DNA from: Chitinophagales bacterium
GTDB lineage: Bacteria > Bacteroidota > Bacteroidia > Chitinophagales > Chitinophagaceae
Assembly: GCA_015654495.1 (NCBI GenBank)
Contig: JAATGW010000755.1
Location: forward strand, 1-5,207
Length of the DNA: 5,207 bases
Reading direction: 5' to 3'
Shown: piece by piece, positions 1 through 5,207 of the stretch
Layout: the number at the start of each line of letters is the position of its first letter
How positions within the stretch are numbered: the stretch's first letter is position 1
The notes under the pieces: model-generated
Database searches by the model: none
Seen by the model: only the letters and a program-made list of their open reading frames with translations
Told to the model about the DNA's origin: nothing
Translations under genes and position numbers: made by a program

Positions 1-200
1 ATAACATAAAGTGTTTTTTCATAACCATTAGCGGGATTAATCAAGGATACAGCTATATAAGCACCCTCCCCCATATAGTTTGTCATTTGCACCATGCACT
101 TGTATTTTGTCGCGGGCGCTGACTGGGCATCGGATAGATGCGGTAAAAGAATAAAGACGGCCAGCTTCATCAGCACGGTTAGTCCACTCAATTTTCTCAT
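1..200 (-). CDS. DUF2271 family exported protein, N-terminal part (cut by window edge)
   Basis: This is the first 66 codons of a minus-strand gene that continues past the left edge. It starts at the ATG at 200-198, 4 bp after the stop of the ankyrin gene, so the two are almost certainly co-transcribed. Residues 1-25 form a signal peptide: basic MRK, a hydrophobic stretch (LAVFILLPHL) and a cleavage site at about SDA|QS. A second in-frame ATG (residue 11) would also leave a usable signal peptide. The mature part contains KYKCMVQMTNY, GEGAYIAVSLINP and GYEKTLYV, which I recognise as the start of DUF2271 (COG3656, predicted periplasmic protein). The biochemical role of the family is unknown to me. 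Bacteroidota members tend to lie near PepSY-type membrane proteins, which suggests a role in envelope redox or metal-linked processes; that is inference. Family assignment is fairly secure, function is not. Confidence 0.8.
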   Translation of the reverse strand, partial: MRKLSGLTVLMKLAVFILLPHLSDAQSAPATKYKCMVQMTNYMGEGAYIAVSLINPANGYEKTLYV

Positions 201-204
201 GTCG

Positions 205-1692
205 CTACTTTAAAAATTCGGTTGATATTTTTTTACTTGAAAAATTTTCATTTTCGCTGGCAAGATCAAAAGCAGTTTCACTGAAACTGGTTTGAATGTC
301 TTTTTTTGCACCTGCTGAAATCAGGAATTTCAAAATAGTATCGTCTTTTGAAATCATGGCTGCTTTGTGCAAGGCGGTAAATCCTTCTTTATTTTTTGCA
401 TTGATGTCTACACCGTTAATACCGCTCAGCATTTTCAATAATCCGATATCGTTTTTTGCAACGGCTAAATGATAAATGGTATTTCCATTCGCCTGAGTCT
501 TGCTGATATCCAATCCGGCAGACTTTAAAATGTCCAGTTTTGACTGAAAATCATTCGCGAGGCGAGGGCTATAGCTTTCAATCAGAAATACGGTAAGGTT
601 ATCTCCTTTTTTGTCAACCACGTTAATATCAGCACCTTTCTCTACCAGGTATTTCACTACTGCCGGACTATTACTGCGCAGAGCCAGAGTTAATGCGGAC
701 TGGCCGGCTTTATTGGTTATATTAATATCAGCAATTCCCGCACGAAGTAGTTCCAGGGTGGCAATATCGCTAACGGAAGCTGCAGCGTTCATAAAAGGAG
801 TATTCCCTTCTTCATTTACTTTATCAGCTTTCACTCCTTTGGACAGAAAGTATTTGATGATATCATCCTGACCTCCACGGCGGGCAATTCCATGTAATGC
901 ATTATCGCCTGTTTTGCTTACTGCATTTAATTTGACACCCACAGATTCCAGGTATTGAAAAGTTTCCAGTTTTTTAACTCCTTGCCGGGCAGGCTGACTG
1001 GCCATGATGATAGCATTATCGGTGGGCTTTACTCCCTTATTCAACAGGATTTTCATTACGCCGATATTGCCCGCACGTGCTGCATAATTGAAAGCAGTAT
1101 TTCCCTGGGCATCAACACTCCGGATATCCAGGCCTTTGGAAACAAAATATTCCGTGAGTTTTCCTGAACTATCAAAAGGAATGGCGAGCAAAAGTGCATT
1201 TGCACCTTCGTGCGTCAACTCAATTTTGGGATCAGCTCCGTTTGCAATGCAGAAATCATACACTTTGGTATTCTGCTGACCTGTAACTGCTGCAAAATTT
1301 AAAACAGAGTAGCCATGATTATCAATCATGTTTTTCAATTTGGCTCCATTCACTATCAGGTATTCCATTAACTCCGTATTTCCTCTATAAGCTGCCCAGA
1401 AAACATAGGTTCTTCCGTCGTGGGTCAGTTTATTCACTTCGTTGCCTTTTTGAGTGAGAAGGAATTTTACCGTTTCATTGGGGGCGCCCGCGTTGATAGC
1501 CAGCGTCACCGGATCGAAATTCGAAGCATTCAGTTCGGCGGGATCAGCGCCTTTTTCAATTTCCACCTTTACCTGCTCCTGACCCGGTTTTGTTTGCCAG
1601 AAAGATGCTTCCAGAAGTGTGTTCTTCTGTGCGTTAACGCAAAATGTCATCATCAGAAAAGCACCTGCAAAGAAGTATTTCATCTCTTTCAT
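205..1692 (-). CDS. Exported ankyrin-repeat protein
   Basis: A protein of about 495 residues made almost entirely of ankyrin repeats, which are protein-binding scaffolds. The N-terminus carries a signal peptide (hydrophobic FFAGAFLMMTFCV, cleavage near VNA|QKN), so it should act in the periplasm or at the outer membrane. Repeat modules with the G-x-T-x-L/F-x-x-A-A pattern are seen near residues 92-117, 125-152, 196-220, 261-286, 295-316, 329-356, 403-422 and 436-462; the last (EGFTALHKAA) is the most canonical. The frame is open upstream to a GTG at 1716-1714. I prefer the ATG at 1692-1690, with the ATG at 1683-1681 (492 residues) equally possible, because either gives a compact signal peptide and the extra GTG-derived residues are polar. 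No Shine-Dalgarno sequence separates the choices. The DUF2271 gene follows after 4 bp. A partner in that system is likely but not shown by the sequence. Confidence 0.9.
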   Translation of the reverse strand: MKEMKYFFAGAFLMMTFCVNAQKNTLLEASFWQTKPGQEQVKVEIEKGADPAELNASNFDPVTLAINAGAPNETVKFLLTQKGNEVNKLTHDGRTYVFWAAYRGNTELMEYLIVNGAKLKNMIDNHGYSVLNFAAVTGQQNTKVYDFCIANGADPKIELTHEGANALLLAIPFDSSGKLTEYFVSKGLDIRSVDAQGNTAFNYAARAGNIGVMKILLNKGVKPTDNAIIMASQPARQGVKKLETFQYLESVGVKLNAVSKTGDNALHGIARRGGQDDIIKYFLSKGVKADKVNEEGNTPFMNAAASVSDIATLELLRAGIADINITNKAGQSALTLALRSNSPAVVKYLVEKGADINVVDKKGDNLTVFLIESYSPRLANDFQSKLDILKSAGLDISKTQANGNTIYHLAVAKNDIGLLKMLSGINGVDINAKNKEGFTALHKAAMISKDDTILKFLISAGAKKDIQTSFSETAFDLASENENFSSKKISTEFLK

Positions 1693-1877
1693 TTTAAAGG
1701 TTTTATATTTTTTCACACCGGGTTATGAAATTATTCCGGCGTCCGATCCGATCAGATTTAATTTGAAATTTAAAATTAGACCACTTTCTTCTGACCCATT
1801 TACGAATACAGAAAATAAAATAACTTGAAAGGGAAAAGGTCTATCAACACCTATGTTCTTTAATAAAATTCTTATGT
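1693..1877. promoter_or_regulatory. Divergent intergenic region, presumed to hold two promoters
   Basis: This AT-rich stretch of about 185 bp separates the minus-strand ankyrin operon from the plus-strand methyltransferase gene, so promoters for both should lie here. I looked for the Bacteroidota pattern (TTTG near -33, TAnnTTTG near -7) on both strands and found only partial matches. Examples are TAACTTGA near 1821 on the plus strand and TAAATTTC near 1767-1774 on the minus strand. Neither has a properly spaced upstream element, so no promoter is called. A short odd-centred palindrome, GATCCGATC, lies near 1745-1753. The promoter role rests on the gene layout only. Confidence 0.4.
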
Positions 1878-2615
1878 ATGCGGGTCAGGTTTGTTTCGCT
1901 GCGTCACCTGGTGCTCTTCGTACTGAGTTCCCCGACAAACCTATTTTGTCAGGAAAAGCATCCGGACTCTGTTTATACCTACCGGACAGTATCGTCTGGC
2001 GGGACTGGCAAATTTTATTATGGGCGCGAGATTGCGGGCATGATCGATGCCGCCGGAGCAGATTGGCTGGACCGCAGCAACAGGCAGCAACAGGAAAATA
2101 GTGATCTCGCGGTTCGCTACATGCACCTGAAAAAAAATGATTTGGTTGCCGATATCGGTGCAGGCACAGGTTATTATAGTTTTAAAATAGCTAAACATTT
2201 GCCGGAAGGAAAGGTCTTTGCTGTAGATGTACAGGATGAATTTGTAGAAATTATCCGTTCAAGGATACGTGATTCAGGAGCAACAAATATAGAAGTGGTC
2301 AAGGGTGGGGTGACAACGCCAAATCTCCCTGCGAACAGCTTCGATTTTGTATTGATGGTGGATGTTTATCACGAACTGGAGTATCCTCATGAAATGCTAA
2401 CAGCCATCAAAAAAATATTGAAACCAGGGGGAAAACTGATTCTGATGGAATATCGCGCCGAAGATCCTGAGTTGCGGATCAGACCGCTTCACAAAACCAG
2501 CGAAAAACAAATCAGGAAAGAACTGGAGGCAAACGGTTTCCGGATGATTGAAAACGGGCGCTTTTTGCCAATGCAGCACTTTTTCGTTTTTGAGATTGCG
2601 CAGGAGCAGAAATAG
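1878..2615 (+). CDS. Class I SAM-dependent methyltransferase with apparent signal peptide
   Basis: A 245-residue protein with a complete Rossmann-fold methyltransferase domain from about residue 75. Motif I is DIGAGTG (92-98), the acidic ribose-binding position lies in AVDVQDE (115-121), the strand-4 motif is VDVYHELEYP (161-170), and the strand-5 region is LKPGGKLILMEYR (181-193). An N-terminal element, GGTGKFYYGREIA (41-53) followed by WLDRSNRQQ (63-71), looks specific to a Bacteroidota subfamily. The methyl acceptor is unknown. Residues 1-24 resemble a signal peptide: three arginines, a hydrophobic LVLFVL core, then Q25. The residue before the presumed cut is Cys24, preceded by Phe and Leu, so it is neither a classical AxA site nor a good lipobox. 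The ATG at 1878 is chosen because it supplies this segment. The permease frame begins about 67 bp downstream on the same strand, consistent with co-transcription. Confidence 0.88.
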   Translation: MRVRFVSLRHLVLFVLSSPTNLFCQEKHPDSVYTYRTVSSGGTGKFYYGREIAGMIDAAGADWLDRSNRQQQENSDLAVRYMHLKKNDLVADIGAGTGYYSFKIAKHLPEGKVFAVDVQDEFVEIIRSRIRDSGATNIEVVKGGVTTPNLPANSFDFVLMVDVYHELEYPHEMLTAIKKILKPGGKLILMEYRAEDPELRIRPLHKTSEKQIRKELEANGFRMIENGRFLPMQHFFVFEIAQEQK

Positions 2616-2682
2616 AATATTGTGATCTCAATCGCGTCCAGCATTCTTTTCTCATATCTTCAAAGCACTAAAAGTTTATATT

Positions 2683-3990
2683 CTGACAGAGAAGAAAATA
2701 GGCACTACAACGGCATCTGCCATTGTGATTGCCAATATGATCGGAACAGGAGTTTTTACAAGCCTGGGTTTTCAGCTGGCGGAGGTACAGGATACTACAA
2801 GTATTCTTTTATTATGGATATCCGGGGGTGTTTTAGCGCTCTGTGGTGCACTGATCTATGCTGAATTGGGTACAAAGTTTCGTGAGTCCGGCGGTGATTA
2901 TATTTATCTCGCAAAAATATTTCACCCATTGGCAGGGTTTTTATCAGCCTGGGCCGGACTGACTGCTGGTTTTTCTGCACCCGTTGCGCTGTCTGCAATT
3001 GCTTTTACAAGATATATGGCTCCGCTGGGTCTCGCAAACTCTAAACTCTGGGCCATTGCACTCATTGTATTGGTAGGACTCATGCATAGCTTTACGATTC
3101 GCCAGAGTAGCCGGTTTCAGAATATCACAACACTTATAAAAATTCTGTTTATACTAATCCTGATTATTGCCGGTTTGTATTTTCAACCAGCTACAGTGAA
3201 TGCGCTGATTTGGAATGATTCCTGGAAGACAGAAATCATAAGTCCGGGATTTGCTGTGTCAATGGTATTTGTTTTTTTTGCCTACACCGGCTGGAATGCA
3301 GCTTCTTATGTTACAGGTGAAATCCGAAACCCCCTTGTTAATCTTCCCAGGGCATTAGTCATTAGTACCCTTTTTGTAGCGGTTGTATATATACTTTTTC
3401 AGTACGTGCTACTAAAGCATGCTTCAGTAGCAGAATTACAGGGTAAAGAAGAAGTTAGTTTCATTGCGTTTCAGAATCTGTTCGGATCAACCGGTGGTAA
3501 GTGGGTGAGCATCTTTATTGCAGTACAACTCATTGCCACTATCAGTTCTTATCTCTGGGTGGGACCCCGGGTTACCTGGGCAATGTCGAAAGATAATCCC
3601 TCATTTAAATTACTTGCGGGTGTAAATAAACAAGGTATACCGGTAAATGCTTTATGGCTCCATATCTCTATAAGTATCCTGCTCACTGTTACCGGATCTT
3701 TTGAAAATATCCTTCTCTATTGCGGCTTCGTACTACAATTGATGTCATCATTAACAGTTGCTTCGGCTTTGTGGGATAAATCAAGGGGTGAAAAACAAAG
3801 TTTCAGGGTTCCGTTTCGCCCCTTACCCCATATCACCTTTTTATTATTCAACATATGGGTATTGATATTTACATTGAAAGACAAAACAACAGAAAGCCTC
3901 ATTGGGCTCGCAATTCTGGGGCTTGGGGTGATTATATTTTATCTGAGCAAACGAAAGGCAATTGGAACAGAAAAAAAAATTAGTATTTAG
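2683..3990 (+). CDS. APC-superfamily amino acid permease (probable CTG start)
   Basis: An inner-membrane permease of about 435 residues with roughly twelve hydrophobic segments, the usual size for the amino acid-polyamine-organocation superfamily. Residue numbers assume the CTG start. The unwound helix-1 substrate motif is ANMIGTGVF (17-25). Other family marks are ALCGALIYAELG (52-63), RESGGDYIYLAK (67-78), the helix-6 signature YTGWNAASYVTGEIRNP (201-217) and GPRVTWAMSKDNP (294-306). The C-terminus is short and basic. The first standard in-frame start is the GTG at 2725, inside helix 1; using it would remove half of that helix. Reading upstream, the frame is open back to a TGA at 2623 with no ATG, GTG or TTG. 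CTG at 2683 gives (M)TEKKIGTTTASAIVIANMIGTG, which matches how relatives begin. AAAAG at 2670-2674 could be a weak ribosome-binding site. The substrate is probably an amino acid but cannot be named. Confidence 0.88.
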   Translation: MTEKKIGTTTASAIVIANMIGTGVFTSLGFQLAEVQDTTSILLLWISGGVLALCGALIYAELGTKFRESGGDYIYLAKIFHPLAGFLSAWAGLTAGFSAPVALSAIAFTRYMAPLGLANSKLWAIALIVLVGLMHSFTIRQSSRFQNITTLIKILFILILIIAGLYFQPATVNALIWNDSWKTEIISPGFAVSMVFVFFAYTGWNAASYVTGEIRNPLVNLPRALVISTLFVAVVYILFQYVLLKHASVAELQGKEEVSFIAFQNLFGSTGGKWVSIFIAVQLIATISSYLWVGPRVTWAMSKDNPSFKLLAGVNKQGIPVNALWLHISISILLTVTGSFENILLYCGFVLQLMSSLTVASALWDKSRGEKQSFRVPFRPLPHITFLLFNIWVLIFTLKDKTTESLIGLAILGLGVIIFYLSKRKAIGTEKKISI

Positions 3991-3993
3991 CAT

Positions 3994-4548
3994 ATGACAG
4001 ATTCAAATAAAGAAATCGCAATCGAACAAACCATAAACTGGATAAAACAGGTAGTGATAGATTGTAATTTTTGTCCATTCGCATCACGTCCTTTGAACGA
4101 AGGCCGCATACATTTTTCTGTGACTCTTTCCGCCGATCCCGCCATTATACTGGAAGAAACCATACGTGAATGTTATCGGCTCGACGAGAATGAAGATATT
4201 GAAACCTGTCTGCTCATCATGACAAACGGTTTTGAAAATTTTGACGATTATCTTGACATATTATCGATGGCAGAAGCCTTAATTGAAGATCAGGAATACG
4301 AAGGTATTTACCAGTTGGCCAGTTTTCATCCCGGGTATTGTTTTGAAGGAGCTGATGAAACAGATCCGGCAAACTATACTAACAGGTCACCCTATCCGAT
4401 GCTGCATTTTCTGCGGGAGTCGAGTGTGGAAAAGGCCCTTTTGTTTTATAAAGAACCTGAAAAGATTCCGGAAAATAATATCAGGTTTACAAAAGACAAA
4501 GGATTGCTGTTTATGCAGCAGTTAAGAAATCAATGCTTCAACCTCTAG
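3994..4548 (+). CDS. DUF1415 family protein
   Basis: A 184-residue cytoplasmic protein, about the usual family length, without signal peptide or membrane segment. It matches DUF1415 (COG3310) by several motifs: INWIKQVVIDCNFCPFA (14-30), TCLLIMTNGFENFDDYLDIL (71-90), IYQLASFHPGYCFEG (105-119) and YTNRSPYPMLHFLRE (128-142). Conserved-looking polar positions include Cys27 in CPFA, His112 in SFHP, and the Asn130-Arg131-Ser132-Pro133 run. These may form a functional site, but I know of no established activity for the family. The ATG follows the permease stop by 3 bp, so the two are very likely one transcript and possibly translationally coupled. The 3' end overlaps by about 11 bp with the open frame of the PepSY relic on the opposite strand. 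Family call is confident; function unknown. Confidence 0.92.
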   Translation: MTDSNKEIAIEQTINWIKQVVIDCNFCPFASRPLNEGRIHFSVTLSADPAIILEETIRECYRLDENEDIETCLLIMTNGFENFDDYLDILSMAEALIEDQEYEGIYQLASFHPGYCFEGADETDPANYTNRSPYPMLHFLRESSVEKALLFYKEPEKIPENNIRFTKDKGLLFMQQLRNQCFNL

Positions 4549-4981
4549 GCATTTTATCAGGCATAAGCCAGCGATGCAGGCTGAACATTTTGCTCATGAA
4601 TTCTTTTGTATTTTTTTCCTGGGAATTGCCGGCAATTTTGCCAGTGTAAGGATTAACCATATAGGTTGTACCACGCGTTTTATCATCAGGTTTTTTTGCA
4701 ACAAATTGGTATGTACGTTGTTGATCTGCCAGTATATTAAAAGATACAATGCTTCCCCCGGAGCTCTATTCGATCAGTTCTTTTATTTCATCCGCCGACT
4801 GCCGGATATCAGCCAAAGGCTGATCCACTTTGTACAAATGTGGCGCTGCCATTTCTATGAATTCGGTATTGTATGCGTAAACCGTACCGCTGAAACATAT
4901 CAGGATTACAACAATTCCATTTGTAAGACCAGGCCAGAGATGAAAGTCATTAAATAGGGCCTGCTGTTTGAAATAGAATAC
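4538..4981 (-). pseudogene. PepSY-associated transmembrane protein, truncated and interrupted relic
   Basis: Read on the minus strand, one frame gives a recognisable N-terminal third of a PepSY-associated TM helix protein. From about 4954 it reads FNDFHLWPGLTNGIV, then VILICFSGTVYAYNTE (first membrane helix and the turn into the periplasm). After a TAG at 4768-4766 the same frame continues with GTTYMVNPYTGKIAGN (PepSY-like strand) and FMSKMFSLHRWLMPDK, the approach to the second membrane helix. It then meets TGA at 4540-4538. The internal TAG is a substitution, because the frame is unchanged across it. The frame begins after a TAA at 4984-4982 and has no ATG, GTG or TTG in front of the conserved part. 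Intact relatives are, from memory, around 400-500 residues; only about 145 codons remain. Such proteins are thought to act in membrane electron transfer or iron-related functions. This copy should be inactive. Confidence 0.82.
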
Positions 4982-5207
4982 TTATCAGTTACGGATCTTA
5001 CGATAAAATTCATATTTTAACTGCAAGCCTTTCGGCTAAAACGGATGAAAACCCTTGCATGGCTGCAGATAAATTTCCCGTTTCTTCATTACCCCGCCGT
5101 CGCTGCGCTGAGTCGGGCAGGCGCTCTTTCCGTATTCCCGTCTACCTCATTCCAAACTCAACGACAATGATATTTATAACAGATAGACGGTAAGCCGTTA
5201 AAGGCGG
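4982..5207. other. Non-coding right end with GC-rich block and short inverted repeats
   Basis: I see no gene in this stretch. It holds a small hairpin near 5025-5036 (AGCC-TTTC-GGCT, which is AGCC-GAAA-GGCT with a GNRA-type loop on the minus strand). A distinctly GC-rich block lies at about 5092-5124, in an otherwise AT-rich neighbourhood. A 7-bp inverted repeat pairs CCGTCTA (5138-5144) with TAGACGG (5184-5190), and a hairpin ACGG-TAAG-CCGT sits at 5187-5198 near the edge. None has the T-run expected of a clear intrinsic terminator. The GC-rich block resembles the short dispersed intergenic repeats often seen in Bacteroidota genomes, but only one copy is in view. Confidence 0.4.

Noticed and set aside
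611..1279. Several plus-strand open frames inside the ankyrin gene
   Set aside because: They are antisense to a gene with clear ankyrin motifs throughout and their products show no features of their own.
1693..1716. GTG at 1716-1714 as the start of the ankyrin gene
   Set aside because: It adds eight polar or basic residues ahead of two better-placed ATG codons that begin a normal signal peptide. It cannot be excluded but is less likely.
1938..1952. Lipobox at Cys24 of the methyltransferase (lipoprotein)
   Set aside because: The residues before the Cys are Asn-Leu-Phe. Phe at -1 does not fit the usual Ala/Gly/Ser, so a lipoprotein signal is not supported.
1853..2101. Plus-strand open frame overlapping the methyltransferase start
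   Set aside because: It lies out of frame over the methyltransferase leader and N-terminal element, and its product has no recognisable features.
2622..2864. Plus-strand open frame overlapping the permease start
   Set aside because: It overlaps the helix 1 coding frame of the permease out of phase; the permease frame carries the family motifs, so this one is a shadow.
4562..4582. Possible terminator after DUF1415 (CAGC...GCTG stem)
   Set aside because: The stem is only about 4 bp with no following T-run, and it lies within the PepSY relic coding sequence.
4574..4957. Plus-strand open frame of 127 codons after DUF1415
   Set aside because: The product is a Cys-, Phe- and Ile-rich composition with no family features. 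The opposite strand over the same bases encodes recognisable PepSY-TM sequence, so this is the antisense shadow of a relic.
5142..5207. Open minus-strand frame entering from the right edge, 21 codons to TAG
   Set aside because: The stretch is too short, has no recognisable family sequence, and contains the hairpin and inverted repeats.

Overview
The window looks like chromosomal DNA from a Bacteroidota bacterium, probably near Chitinophagaceae or Sphingobacteriia. Three features suggest this: exported proteins whose signal peptides end just before a glutamine, starts without recognisable Shine-Dalgarno sequences, and protein families typical of the phylum. No RNA gene, CRISPR array, transposase or integrase is visible.

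Left part, minus strand (1-1692): a tight two-gene unit reads toward the left edge. An exported ankyrin-repeat protein is followed, 4 bp after its stop, by the first 66 codons of an exported DUF2271 protein that runs off the window. Families like these are often found beside PepSY-type membrane proteins in Bacteroidota, so more of this operon probably lies beyond position 1.

Middle part, plus strand (1878-4548): after a divergent intergenic region there are three co-directional genes. They are a class I SAM-dependent methyltransferase with an apparent signal peptide, an APC-superfamily amino acid permease, and a DUF1415 protein. The last two are 3 bp apart. The permease has no ATG, GTG or TTG at the position its family needs; alignment by eye places the start on a CTG.

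Right part (4549-5207): the minus strand carries a dead fragment of a PepSY-associated transmembrane protein. It keeps the first membrane helix and the start of the periplasmic domain. It has a nonsense codon, no normal start, and loses similarity abruptly at the end of the DUF1415 gene. The last ~220 bp is non-coding and includes a GC-rich block with short inverted repeats that may belong to a dispersed intergenic repeat.

The main points of interest are the PepSY relic in the same window as an intact ankyrin/DUF2271 operon, the non-standard start of the permease, and the predicted export of a SAM-dependent methyltransferase. All assignments come from reading the sequence and recalling families; no database search was run.
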